Assembly (NCBI GenBank): GCA_963821275.1
Contig: CAWGDF010000011.1
Location: 580,121 to 644,120, forward strand
DNA from: JACVRW01 sp963821275
Lineage (GTDB): Bacteria; Actinomycetota; Thermoleophilia; Solirubrobacterales; Thermoleophilaceae
Length of the DNA: 64,000 nt
Direction: 5' to 3'
The position numbers and the translations under genes are program-made. Shown in pieces: positions 16,843-25,413 of the stretch; position 1 is the stretch's first letter, and each line of letters opens with the position of its first letter. The notes beneath the pieces were generated by a model, which was not told the origin of the DNA, ran no database searches, and saw only the letters and a list, made by a program, of their open reading frames with translations.

Positions 16843-18385
16843 ATGCGACTCGCGCGCCTGACGCTGGCGGCGGCCCTCGCCCTCCTGGCCGTCCCCGGCC
16901 TCGCCCACGCCCGCGACTTCCCGCGCGACTTCCTCTGGGGCACCGCCATCAGCGGCTTCCAGACCGAGGCCGGTGGCCAACCGGACCACCGGGACACCGC
17001 AGCGACTGGTGGGTGTGGAGCCACGACCGGACCAACATCGCCCGCGGCTGGGTGAGCGGGGACCGGGTGGAGCGCGGCCCGGGACATTGGCGGCGCTACC
17101 GACAGGACGCCCGCCTGGCCCGTCGCCGCCTCGGGGCGAACGCCTTCCGCTTCGGCATAGAGTGGAGCCGGATATTCCCGCGCTCCACCGCGGCCGCCCG
17201 CGACCCTGACGCAGCTCGACCGTCTGGCAAACCAGGGCGCCGTGCGCCACTACCGGCGTGAGCTGCGCGCGATCCGGCGACAGGGAATGACCCCGATGGT
17301 GACCCTCAGCCATTTCACGCTTCCGCTCTGGGTGCACGACCCGATCGCCGCCCGCGACGCCTTCGCCCGCGCCGGCCCGGACGAGCCGACGCCGCCGCGG
17401 CTTTGGCCCGCGCGGTTGGCTGGACCGGCGCACGGTGAGCGAGTTCAAGAAGTACGCCGCCTACCTGGCCTGGAAGTACGGCGACCTGGTTGACCTCTGG
17501 GCGCCCGTCAACGAGCCGGTGGTGGTTGCCACGAGCGGCTACGTGAACGTGCCCGGCGCGCTTGCGGGCTACTTCCCGCCCGGCGTCTACTCGTTCCCTG
17601 GGGCGGTCGCGACGGTCAGAAACCAGGCGCTGGCCCAGAGCGTGGCCTACGACGCCATCCACCGTCACGACCGGCGGGCCAAGGTCGGCCCGGTGCACAA
17701 CATGATCGCCTTCACCCCCTCCGACCCCGCCTCGGCGGCCGACCGGCGCGGGGCCCGCCACGCCGACTACATCTTCAACCGCATCTTCCTCGACGCCGTG
17801 GTGCGCGGTATCGACGACCGCAACGTGAACGGGAAGATCGAGGCCGGAGAGCGCAGGCGCCGGCTCGGCGGCAGCGCCGACTTCGTCGGGCTCAACTATT
17901 ACTTCCGCGGCCGCGTGACCGGGCTGCCTGCGCCGGCCAGCAGCACGATCCCGCTGTTCGACTTCGTGCCCACGTTCTCGTACCGGACGCCTCAGAATCC
18001 GGGCGCCGCCCCCTGCCCGACCACCTGCACGGACTTCGGCTGGGAGATCTTCCCGAAGGGCTTTCGCCGCGTGCTGGGCATCGCCGGGAGCTACCGGCGC
18101 CCGGTGTACGTGACCGAGAACGGCCTGGCGGACGCCGACGACAGCCAGCGGCGTGACTACCTGCTCGACCACCTGCGCGCGCTTCGGGACGCCCGGCGGG
18201 ACGGCGCCGCCCGTGTTCGCGGCTACTTCGCCTGGTCGCTCATGGACAACTTCGAGTGGGCCGCCGGCTACTACCCGCGCTTCGGCTTCTTCGGCTACGA
18301 CCCGGACACGCTGCGCCGGCGTGAGCGCCCCAGCGCCCGCAGCTTCCGGCGGATCGCGACCTCGGGCGCGCTGTCCTCTGATTGA
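16843..18385 (+). pseudogene. Glycoside hydrolase family 1 beta-glucosidase-like, secreted, three frame breaks
   Basis: A signal peptide (LTLAAALALLAVPGLAHA) leads into DFLWGTAISGFQTE, the GH1 start. Frame then changes near 17003 (into SDWWVWSHDRTNIA), near 17210 (into TQLDRLANQGAVRHYRRE) and near 17405 (into RGWLDRRTVSEFKKY). The last part, 17435-18385, is intact and holds the acid/base glutamate (VNEP, 17512-17523) and the nucleophile (VTENG, Glu at 18116-18118), plus GYFAWSLMDNFEW. Family function is hydrolysis of beta-linked glycosides outside the cell. With three breaks the gene as written cannot make the full enzyme; each break is a single-base-type event, so sequence error is possible. 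Confidence 0.85.
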
Positions 18386-18438
18386 CGGCGCGCCAAAAGG
18401 GGAAACAGGCGCTCAACAACGACTACGGGGAGGCCCGA

Positions 18439-18507
18439 ATGTACATCGGCATCGGAACGATCGTTCTGATTCTGGTCATCGTGCTGCTGATCGCGTTCGT
18501 GTTCTAG
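18439..18507 (+). CDS. 22-residue single-pass membrane miniprotein
   Basis: GGGGAGG is placed 9 bp before an ATG that opens a 22-codon frame encoding MYIGIGTIVLILVIVLLIAF and two more residues, then TAG. It is almost wholly hydrophobic, like the tiny DUF6131-type membrane peptides annotated in actinobacteria. It stands alone between the GH1 remnant and the P450 gene. The ribosome binding site and the sharply hydrophobic composition make it likely real despite its size. Confidence 0.55.
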   Translation: MYIGIGTIVLILVIVLLIAFVF

Positions 18508-18587
18508 ACGCGCCGTCGCGGCCGTTGCGCCGGAGCTGCTCCTGGCAGGGGCGCGCCGGCGCGGCCGCGGCGGGGTAGGCTGGCCCG

Positions 18588-19913
18588 ATGGCCCATCGCC
18601 TTCCGCCGGGGCCTCGGCTTCCGCAGGCGCTCCAGACGCTCGGCTTCTGGACGCGCACCATGCCGTGGTTCGAGCGCTGCCGTGCCCGCTACGGCAGGCG
18701 CTTCACCATCCGCATGCTCTCCCTGCCGCCCTTCGTCCACCTGTCGGACCCCGACGAGGTGAAGCAGGTCTTCACCTCCCCGCCAGAGGTGCTCCATCCG
18801 GGCGAGGGCGCGCGCATCCTCGAGCCGATCGTCGGTCAGAACTCTGTGATCCTGCTGGACGAGGGCGCGCATCTCTCGCAACGCAAGCTCATGCTGCCGG
18901 CCTTCCACGGGGAGAAGATGCAGCGCCTCACCGGCCTGCTGGAGGAGGTGACCGAGCGTGAGGTGGCCGGCTGGCCGACGGGCGACATGGCGCCACTCCA
19001 TCCCCTGCTTCAGGAGCTGACCCTGGAGGTCATCCTGCGAGCCGTCTTCGGGCTGGACCCGGGACCCCGACTCGACGGCCTGAGGGACCGGCTCACCCGC
19101 ATCCTGGAGATAACCGGCAATCCCGGGTCGGTGTTCCCGTTGCTGCGCCGCGGTCCGGTGTGGCAACGCTTCCTCCGGCTTCGGCGGGAGACCGACGCGC
19201 TGCTCTACGAACTGATCGACGAGCGCCGCAGCGAGAACGGCAACCGGGGCGACGTGCTCTCCCTGCTCCTCTCGGCGCGTCACGAGGACGGATCGCCGAT
19301 GAGCGATGCCGAGCTGCGGGACGAGCTGATGACGCTGCTGGTCGCCGGGCACGAGACCACCGCCTCAGAGCTCGCCTGGGCCTTCGAGCGCCTCGGGCGG
19401 AGCCCCGAGGTGCTGGACCGCCTGATCGAGGAGATCGACGCCGGTGACGACGATGCCTACCTCACCGCCACCGTCCAGGAGACCCTTCGCCACCGCCCTG
19501 TGCTGCCAAACGCCGCTCCGCGCCTGGTGATGCGCCCGGTCGAGATCGGCGGCTGGGAGTACCCGGCCGGGGTCTGCCTGATCGCCAACGGCTACCTCAT
19601 TCACCACGATCCGGCGATCTACCCCGATCCCTACCGGTTCCGCCCCGAGCGTTTCCTGACCGAGCCGCCCGGCACCTACACGTGGATCCCGTTCGGCGGC
19701 GGCCGCCGGCGCTGCCTCGGCGCGAGCTTCGCGCTGCTCGAGATGAAGGTTGTGCTCCGGGCGGTGCTGGCCCGCAGCAGGCCGGTGGCCCGCGACGGCG
19801 GCCCGACGGAACGCAGCCGGCGGCGCGCCATCACGTTGAGCCCGCGGGAGGGCGCCGTGACGACACTGCAGGCGCGCTCACGTGAGCGGGCCGAGGCTTA
19901 CGCGGGGCGGTAG
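18588..19913 (+). CDS. Cytochrome P450
   Basis: A 441-residue haem monooxygenase. Diagnostic motifs: LLVAGHETTASELAW (I-helix oxygen-binding AGHET), ETLRHRP (ExxR), FRPERF, and the haem-cysteine loop PFGGGRRRCLGASFA with C376. Length and the proline-rich N-terminus without a membrane anchor fit a soluble bacterial class, similar to CYP families that hydroxylate lipids or terpenes. No ferredoxin or reductase gene is adjacent, so redox partners must come from elsewhere. The 3' end overlaps the convergent VOC gene by 16 bp. Confidence 0.95.
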   Translation: MAHRLPPGPRLPQALQTLGFWTRTMPWFERCRARYGRRFTIRMLSLPPFVHLSDPDEVKQVFTSPPEVLHPGEGARILEPIVGQNSVILLDEGAHLSQRKLMLPAFHGEKMQRLTGLLEEVTEREVAGWPTGDMAPLHPLLQELTLEVILRAVFGLDPGPRLDGLRDRLTRILEITGNPGSVFPLLRRGPVWQRFLRLRRETDALLYELIDERRSENGNRGDVLSLLLSARHEDGSPMSDAELRDELMTLLVAGHETTASELAWAFERLGRSPEVLDRLIEEIDAGDDDAYLTATVQETLRHRPVLPNAAPRLVMRPVEIGGWEYPAGVCLIANGYLIHHDPAIYPDPYRFRPERFLTEPPGTYTWIPFGGGRRRCLGASFALLEMKVVLRAVLARSRPVARDGGPTERSRRRAITLSPREGAVTTLQARSRERAEAYAGR

Positions 19914-20272
19914 GTCCCGAAGCTCCAGAGGTTGCCCTCCGGGTCGCGCGCCGTGTAGCCGCGGGAGCCGTATTCCTCGTCCCTGAGCTCGCGGGCGAGC
20001 TCCGCCCCGGCCTCGACGGCCCGGGCGTGATGGGCGTCCGGGTCCTCGATCACCAGGTAGAGGGAGCTGCGCCCGATGCCCTGGTTGAAGAGAGCGTCGC
20101 CGCTTGCGGCTGAGCTGAGCATCACGAGCTCGGACCCGAAGCGGAGCTCGGCATGCTGAACGCTGCCGTCGTCCTCGTGGACCGTCTGCCGCTCGAAGCC
20201 GAAGGCGCGCTCGAGAAAGTCGATCGCCGCCTGGGCGTCCTTGTAGATCAGTACGGGGTAGAGAGTTTGCAT
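19898..20272 (-). CDS. VOC (glyoxalase/bleomycin resistance) family protein
   Basis: A 124-residue single VOC module: YPVLIYKDAQAAIDFLERAFGFE at the N-terminus, LYLVIEDPDAHHARAVEAGA in the middle, GYTARDPEGNLWSFGTY at the end. This is the PhnB/EhpR-like branch with degenerate metal ligands. Such proteins bind or isomerise small molecules; the specific role is unknown. Convergent with the P450 gene. Confidence 0.88.
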   Translation of the reverse strand: MQTLYPVLIYKDAQAAIDFLERAFGFERQTVHEDDGSVQHAELRFGSELVMLSSAASGDALFNQGIGRSSLYLVIEDPDAHHARAVEAGAELARELRDEEYGSRGYTARDPEGNLWSFGTYRPA

Positions 20273-20300
20273 GGGGCCAGGCTACGGCCGGCACTGACAC

Positions 20301-21011
20301 GTGTCTTGGATGAAATTGACTTGCGCCTGGCATCCTTGGTCCATCGCGGAGAGCAAGCCCTCCTGGACGCCGCCGGGCAGTGGGAAGCGCTACGACCCAC
20401 TGCCCACCTTTCTCCGCTTGCCGCAACGCGGCTGGCAGATGCTGGGGCGCAGGGGCCGCATTGCGCTGGCCGTGCTGGCTGCCGCCGGGGTCGCCGCCCT
20501 GGTGCTGTCCTGGCCCTCCGTGGAGCGCGAACGTGAGGCCGGCGAGCGCGAGCGGGCGCGGGAGACCAGGGCAGCGCGGGCGGCGCAGCGGCGCGCGCTG
20601 ATCGAGGACCAGCGCCCGCGCCGGGCCACGCTTTCCCCCGCTGTGCGGGACCGGATCCGCGCGGCCGGCGGCCTTACCGATCCCGGAGCCGCGGCACTCG
20701 TAGCGGTTCCCCTCGAGACCGCGATCGCGCGCGATGTCCGTGGTCGCGTGCGGGCGGACAAGCTCGAGGGGCCCGTGCTCAACTCCCGCTGTGACCCCGT
20801 CAGCGTGCGCAGCCGGCTCGGGGCCAACTACAACTGCTTCGTCCTCACAAACCGCCGGAGCTCGCTGGGCCGCACCTACCGGTCGGGATACCGGTTCAGC
20901 GCCCGGGCGCAGCTGCCCGCGGGCACGCTCGCGTGGTGCAAGGAGAACCCGCGCCCCCTACACCCCACCACCTACGTGGTGAGCGTTCCGATCTCGCCTG
21001 ACTGCCGCTAG
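20301..21011 (+). CDS. Conserved membrane-anchored hypothetical protein
   Basis: About 236 residues. A conserved-looking SGKRYDPLP stretch precedes one membrane helix (RIALAVLAAAGVAALVLSW), then a charged ERE/RAR coiled region and a globular C-terminal domain with two cysteines (NSRCDPVSV, YNCFVLTNR). I recall this architecture as a lineage-restricted family in Solirubrobacterales, from memory only. The start is uncertain: GTG 20301, ATG 20310 or a later codon. The end overlaps the convergent AraC gene by 4 bp. Confidence 0.65.
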   Translation: MSWMKLTCAWHPWSIAESKPSWTPPGSGKRYDPLPTFLRLPQRGWQMLGRRGRIALAVLAAAGVAALVLSWPSVEREREAGERERARETRAARAAQRRALIEDQRPRRATLSPAVRDRIRAAGGLTDPGAAALVAVPLETAIARDVRGRVRADKLEGPVLNSRCDPVSVRSRLGANYNCFVLTNRRSSLGRTYRSGYRFSARAQLPAGTLAWCKENPRPLHPTTYVVSVPISPDCR

Positions 21012-21859
21012 CCTTTCACGCCCCCGTGATCGGGCAGACGGCGGGCGAGGTACGCGGTGGGCGTCGTGCCGGCGAACTCGCGGAAGTCCCGGTTGAGATG
21101 GGCCTGGTCGTAGTAGCCGCAGTCGTAGGCCACCTCCGCCAGGCGCGGCTCGGTCGTCGCTCGCAGCCGCTCGGCCACCCGGTCGAAGCGGAGTATCCGG
21201 GCGAGCGCCTTGGGGGGCATGCCGACGGACATCCGGAAACGCTCGATCAGCCGCCGGTGGCTCCAGCCCAGCTCCTGCGCCAGCCCGCGCATGCCCACCC
21301 GTCCGTGTGTTGCCCGCAGCCTCCCCCAGGCCCAGGTGAGCTCCGGCTGGGGTGCCCGCGCCTCGGCCAGCCGTGCCGCGAGCACGGAGTCGAGGAAGTC
21401 AAAACGCCGCTCCCAGGCCGGCGCATCCCAGAGGCGTCCGATCAACTCGTCGGCTGCGCCGGTACCCAGCAGGTCGTCGAGTCCGACCGCGCGATTGGTG
21501 AGCTCGTGCATCGGCAGCCCGAACAGCAGGTGCGCCCCGATCGGGGTCAGCCGCACTTCGACCCCCTGCTGCTCGCCGTCATGCCCGACAAGCGCGGCGC
21601 GGTCGTGCAGACCGGCCACGAAGGAGACCGGGCGCGCCGCCGGGCGCTCGGGGTGCACCGGGTCGGGCAGGCTCAGGGCGGGCCCTGGGCTCAGGATCAT
21701 CGTCACGTCGGCCGACGGGACCTCGCGGCGGCGCAGCGGGTCGGCGGTACGCTCGCTGTAGCCGGTGTAGTTGCGAACGTAGCCGCGAAGACGAGGCGGC
21801 GCGTCTCGGCTGACCATCTCCCAGCGGGCCCGCTCCGACTGGTGTCGCACCACGTGCAT
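21008..21859 (-). CDS. AraC-family transcriptional regulator
   Basis: A 283-residue regulator. The C-terminal third has the two AraC helix-turn-helix motifs: RGLAQELGWSHRRLIERFR and the signature EVAYDCGYYDQAHLNRDFREFAGTTPTAYLAR. The N-terminal part (LRGYVRNYTGYSE, SFVAGLHDRAALV) matches the DUF6597-type sensor found in many actinobacterial AraC proteins. The target is unknown; no clear neighbour is divergently oriented with it. Confidence 0.92.
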   Translation of the reverse strand: MHVVRHQSERARWEMVSRDAPPRLRGYVRNYTGYSERTADPLRRREVPSADVTMILSPGPALSLPDPVHPERPAARPVSFVAGLHDRAALVGHDGEQQGVEVRLTPIGAHLLFGLPMHELTNRAVGLDDLLGTGAADELIGRLWDAPAWERRFDFLDSVLAARLAEARAPQPELTWAWGRLRATHGRVGMRGLAQELGWSHRRLIERFRMSVGMPPKALARILRFDRVAERLRATTEPRLAEVAYDCGYYDQAHLNRDFREFAGTTPTAYLARRLPDHGGVKG

Positions 21860-21934
21860 CTGGTCACCAGGCTACCCGCGACCGAGTTGCCCGCCTCGTG
21901 CCGGTCCTGCTCGGCGGGGCGAAGGGTAGGCAGG

Positions 21935-22183
21935 TCAGCTGCTCGAGGCCTTGCCCCCCTTGCGTCCGGCCCTCTGCTTCTGGGCCCGGTTGCCGCCGCT
22001 GCCGGACCCGCTGCTCTTGCGGCTGCGGCTGCTGCCGCCGCCGCTGCCGGACCGCTTGCCCCCCTTGCTGGAGGCATCCGGGGTATTGGCGATTGCCGCC
22101 GCCCGGCTCTTGCTCATGCCCTTCTTGCGCAGGCCCTCGTACTGCTTGTCGTCTTTGACGCTAGGCCCGTGGTCCTTGGCCAT
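21935..22183 (-). CDS. DUF7218-like small basic protein
   Basis: An 82-residue protein beginning MAKDHGPSVKDDKQYEGLRK and GMSKSRAAAIANTPDAS, the signature of the DUF7218 family, followed by a low-complexity Ser/Gly/Lys/Arg tail likely to be disordered and nucleic-acid binding. GAGGTGAGG 7 bp upstream supports the start. Family function unknown; it is often annotated as stress- or plasmid-stabilisation-like without evidence. Confidence 0.8.
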   Translation of the reverse strand: MAKDHGPSVKDDKQYEGLRKKGMSKSRAAAIANTPDASSKGGKRSGSGGGSSRSRKSSGSGSGGNRAQKQRAGRKGGKASSS

Positions 22184-22288
22184 GTCGTCCTCACCTCGCT
22201 TTCAGCCGCCGGTGGCCTGGCGTTCGGATACCCGAGGCAGCCGCGCGAACACACGGCTGGTCGAGAAGGAGGGTGGCGCCGAGGAGGG

Positions 22289-22666
22289 CTACGGATGGGC
22301 GAGGCGGTACTGGGCCGTGCCGTACTCGGTGCCAGGGGTACCCGGCGCGCCGGTGACGGGGACGCTCGTGCCCGTCTGGGAGGCCTTGCTGCCTCGGAGC
22401 TCGAGGCCGGAGCTGGAAGGCGCCGGCGCGCCGGTGACGGGGGCGCTCGTGCCCGACTGGGAGGCCTTGCTGCCTCGGAGCTCGAGGCCGGAGCTGGAAG
22501 GCGCCGGCGCCTCGACCACGACGACGTCGGCCGCGGCGGGCTGGAGGCTGGTGTCGTGGTTGTCGAGCAGCGCGTAGGCCCCGGTGGCGGCACCCGCGCC
22601 CACGACCAGCGCGAGGACGGGAGCCAGCAGGCTGCGAGTCTGAGGGAGGCGCTCTGCGTATTGCAT
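22289..22666 (-). CDS. Repeat-tailed small membrane protein (MQYAERLP family), paralogue 1
   Basis: A 125-residue protein with an N-terminal MQYAERLPQTR, one membrane helix (LLAPVLALVVGAGAATGAYALL) and an extracytoplasmic tail containing two near-identical 27-residue repeats (APSSSGLELRGSKASQ...). The first 45 residues match the protein at 26094-26519, but the repeat tails are unrelated. Function unknown; the design resembles a conserved anchor carrying a variable display segment. Confidence 0.7.
   Translation of the reverse strand: MQYAERLPQTRSLLAPVLALVVGAGAATGAYALLDNHDTSLQPAAADVVVVEAPAPSSSGLELRGSKASQSGTSAPVTGAPAPSSSGLELRGSKASQTGTSVPVTGAPGTPGTEYGTAQYRLAHP
22342..22503. repeat. Two 81-bp direct repeats inside a coding region
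   Basis: Units start at 22342 and 22423 and differ at only a few bases (e.g. GGGGACGCT versus GGGGGCGCT, CCGTCTGG versus CCGACTGG). They encode the 27-residue protein repeats and keep the frame. Confidence 0.85.
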
Positions 22667-22750
22667 GTGCCCCTTCTACCTCCAAAACCGCGAGAAAAGT
22701 GAGAGGCTGATCACACTCCGGGCACTCGCGGGCGGAGGGCGGGTGCGGCT

Positions 22751-23161
22751 ATGGTCTCCCCGGTGACTCAAGGGCAACGGCCCGTCGAGCTGATCTTGGC
22801 GCGGAACCTGATCGCGACGCTGTCCACGCCCGGCTTCCTGGTGGACGAGGAGGGGATCGTCGTCTTCTTCAACGACGCCGCCAGCGTGCTGCTCGGCGTG
22901 CGCTTCGAGGAGGTCGGGCAGATGGGCCCGGATGAGTGGGGCACGGCGTTCGGCCCGTTCGACGAGAACGGGGTCAAGGTGCCGGTCGAGGACATGCCGC
23001 TCACGATCGCGCTGCGGCAGGGCCGCCCGGCTCACTCCCGCTTCAAGATCCGCTCGCTGAAGGGAGCGGAGAACGACATCGAGGCGGCTGCTCTGCCGAT
23101 CCTGGCCGTGGGCGGCACGCGCGGGGCGATGGTCTTCTTCTGGGAGAGAGAGGACGCTTGA
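22751..23161 (+). CDS. PAS-domain protein
   Basis: A 136-residue single-domain PAS protein: TPGFLVDEEGIVVFFNDAAS is the PAS core start, with RFEEVGQMGPDEW and a C-terminal beta sheet (AALPILAVGGTRGAMVFFWE). No output domain is attached. The stop codon overlaps the TTG start of the metallo-beta-lactamase gene, so the two are made together; the PAS domain may sense a ligand or redox state that the partner enzyme responds to. That link is inference. Confidence 0.82.
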   Translation: MVSPVTQGQRPVELILARNLIATLSTPGFLVDEEGIVVFFNDAASVLLGVRFEEVGQMGPDEWGTAFGPFDENGVKVPVEDMPLTIALRQGRPAHSRFKIRSLKGAENDIEAAALPILAVGGTRGAMVFFWEREDA

Positions 23162-24033
23162 GGGTCACGATCTGGGGCACGCGGGGCTCCGTCCCGTCGC
23201 CCGGGCCCGAGACGGTCCGCTACGGCGGCAACACCTCCTGCGTGCAGGTCACCCTCTCCGACGGCACCGTGCTGGCGCTCGACGCGGGCACCGGCATTCG
23301 CAACATGGGCCTGGCCCTCGGTGAGCAGGAGCGCCCGATGACCATCCTCCTCACCCACCTCCACATGGATCACATCCAGGGGCTGATGTTCTTCGCGCCG
23401 GCGTTCAACCCGGCCGCCGAGATCGCGATCTGGGGACCCGAGGCCCCCGACGCCCCCCTGCGTGACCGCATCGCCCGCTACATCTCCGCCCCGCTGTCGC
23501 CGGTGGAGGTACGCGAGCTGCCGTGCCACGTGTCCTTCCACGAGGCCTCGGAGACCGAATGGGAGATCGGCACAGCCACCGTGCGCGCCGCCTCGGTCAC
23601 TCACCGTGGGCCCACTCTCGGCTATCGGATCACCGAGGGCGACACGTCGCTCTGCTACATCCCGGACCACGAGCCCGCGCTGGGCACCGAGCTGGAGCAG
23701 GACGAGCCGGAGTGGATCTCGGGCTTCGGCCTGGCCCAGGGCGCGACGCTTCTCCTGCACGACGGCCAGTACACCGACGAGGAGTACCTGGCCCGCGTGG
23801 GCTGGGGTCACTCATCGCTCGACGACGCGCTCGTGTTCGCCCGCCGGGTCGAGGCCGAGCGCGTGCTGCTCTGCCATCACGATCCGCTTCACAGCGACGA
23901 GCTCCTGGACGGCCTGCAGGGCCTGGCACTCGAGCGCTGGGCGGAGCTCGGCGGCGAGCCAGGACGGCTTGAGCTGGCGTGGGAGCGCCAGGAGCTGACC
24001 GTCAACTCGGCGCGCTCGCCATCGGCCTGGTAG
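23158..24033 (+). CDS. MBL-fold metallohydrolase
   Basis: A 291-residue metallo-beta-lactamase-fold enzyme with the metal motif THLHMDHIQG, then ASVTHRGPTLGYRI, CYIPDHEP, LLLHDGQYTDEEY, GHSSLDDAL and CHHDPLHSD. The RGSVPSPGPETVRYGGNTSC start is typical of the phosphodiesterase-like MBL group seen in sensory systems (relatives act on cyclic nucleotides or RNA). The TTG start at 23158 overlaps the PAS stop (TTGA). Confidence 0.88.
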   Translation: MRVTIWGTRGSVPSPGPETVRYGGNTSCVQVTLSDGTVLALDAGTGIRNMGLALGEQERPMTILLTHLHMDHIQGLMFFAPAFNPAAEIAIWGPEAPDAPLRDRIARYISAPLSPVEVRELPCHVSFHEASETEWEIGTATVRAASVTHRGPTLGYRITEGDTSLCYIPDHEPALGTELEQDEPEWISGFGLAQGATLLLHDGQYTDEEYLARVGWGHSSLDDALVFARRVEAERVLLCHHDPLHSDELLDGLQGLALERWAELGGEPGRLELAWERQELTVNSARSPSAW

Positions 24034-24042
24034 ACAGCCGTT

Positions 24043-25008
24043 ATGGATATTGCTGAGCGCCGGCGGCGGCGGGAGGAGCTGCGCCGGCGAACGGCCCGCC
24101 GGAGGCGCGTGGCAGCGGGGGTTGCCGTGCTGGCGATCGTGGGGGGCCTGGTGCTGCTGGGCTCGACCTTCGCGGGCTCCGACGACGACGGACGGGAGGC
24201 CGAGGAGGCCGAGGCTCCACCGCCCGAGCTGCCGCGAGGGGGACGGCGCATCTTCCCCGATTGGCGCGTGGTCGCCTTCTACGGCGCGCCCCAGGACGAG
24301 GAGCTCGGCGCGCTCGGAATCGGCCGCCCGGCGGCGGCCGGCCGCCGCCTCGCCCGGCAGGCGCGGGCGTACCGCGTCGGCGACCGGCCGGTGCTCCCGG
24401 CCTTCGAGCTGATCGCCACGATCGTGCAGGCAGCCCCTGGCGACGACGGGGATCACGCTCACCGCCAGTCGCCCGCGGTGATCCGCCGCTACCTGCGGGT
24501 CGCTCGGCACCAGAAGGCGCTGCTGATTCTCGACATCCAGCCGGGGCAGGCGGACTTCAGGAAGGAGGTGCGCGCTCTGCGCCCCTTCCTCGAGCAGCCC
24601 GACGTCTCGCTCGCGCTCGACCCGGAATGGAGCATGGACCCGGGCGAGCTGCCCGGCCAGTCGATCGGCTCGACCGACGCCGCGACCATCAACGCCGTCG
24701 GCCGCGAGCTGTCACGGATCGTCCGGCGCGGCGACCTTCCCCAGAAGCTGCTCGTGATCCATCGCTTCACCGCCGACATGATCGAGAACGAGAACCGGCT
24801 CAGGAGCTACCCCGGTGTGGCCCTGACCGTGAACGTCGACGGCTTCGGCGACCGGCCGAACAAGATCTCCAAGTACCACGAGTTCACCCGCGGCCGGCGT
24901 GACCGCCACCACGGCTTCAAGCTCTTCTACCGCGAGGACCTCAACCTGATGACGCCGCAGCGGGTGATGCGGCTGCGGCCGCGGCCCGAGCTGGTCGTCT
25001 ACGAGTAG
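24043..25008 (+). CDS. Membrane-anchored conserved hypothetical protein
   Basis: A 321-residue protein: very basic cytoplasmic N-terminus (RRRREELRRRTARRRR), one membrane helix (VAAGVAVLAIVGGLVLLGS), acidic linker, then a 240-residue extracytoplasmic domain with alternating strands and helices (VVAFYGAPQDEELGALG, PAFELIATIVQ, KALLILDIQPGQADF, LALDPEWSMDPGE, LLVIHRFTADMI, VALTVNVDGFG, KLFYREDLNLMTPQ). The order suggests a TIM-barrel-like fold, possibly glycosidase-like, with E/D in DPEW as a candidate catalytic site. No named family recognised. It starts 9 bp after the MBL gene and could share its transcript. Confidence 0.7.
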   Translation: MDIAERRRRREELRRRTARRRRVAAGVAVLAIVGGLVLLGSTFAGSDDDGREAEEAEAPPPELPRGGRRIFPDWRVVAFYGAPQDEELGALGIGRPAAAGRRLARQARAYRVGDRPVLPAFELIATIVQAAPGDDGDHAHRQSPAVIRRYLRVARHQKALLILDIQPGQADFRKEVRALRPFLEQPDVSLALDPEWSMDPGELPGQSIGSTDAATINAVGRELSRIVRRGDLPQKLLVIHRFTADMIENENRLRSYPGVALTVNVDGFGDRPNKISKYHEFTRGRRDRHHGFKLFYREDLNLMTPQRVMRLRPRPELVVYE

Positions 25009-25413
25009 CGGTCGTCGGCGGCGGCGGTTATGGGCCGGGAGGGGGTTGTGAAAGCTCCCAGGTGACCTCTCCCGTGGCCGATTCGTGCTCCTGCTCGCAT
25101 GCGAGATTGCGGTTCGACGGGTTCGAGGACGTGCAGCTGTACGTCGATGACCGTGTTCGAGCAGCCGCTGCCGGAAGCGCCGTCCGACCCCCACGTAACC
25201 GTCACGTCGGGCTGGACCATGAAGGTGGGATACGGGTTCCAGCGGGCGTCCGGCGTCGACTGGGAAACCGCCTGGATCGGCGCCCTGCCGCGCCAACTAG
25301 AACACACCCGCTGACATTCCACGGACGTTTCGCTGACCTCCCGCTGACGCCCATCCGGCGGACGGGCGTGGCGAGCCGGCGACCCGCCCACCCCCCGTTC
25401 CCCGTGTCAACGC
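25009..25413. other. 405 bp with no supported gene
   Basis: Both strands hold open frames, and the minus frame contains a stretch reading QPDVTVTWGSDGASGSGC that could be a fragment of a secreted protein. None has a ribosome binding site or a recognisable domain, and the frames contradict each other. Treated as intergenic or decayed sequence. Confidence 0.4.

Noticed and set aside
22342..22503. Possible CRISPR-like array
   Set aside because: Only two long units of 81 bp with no spacers, and both are in frame within a coding region.
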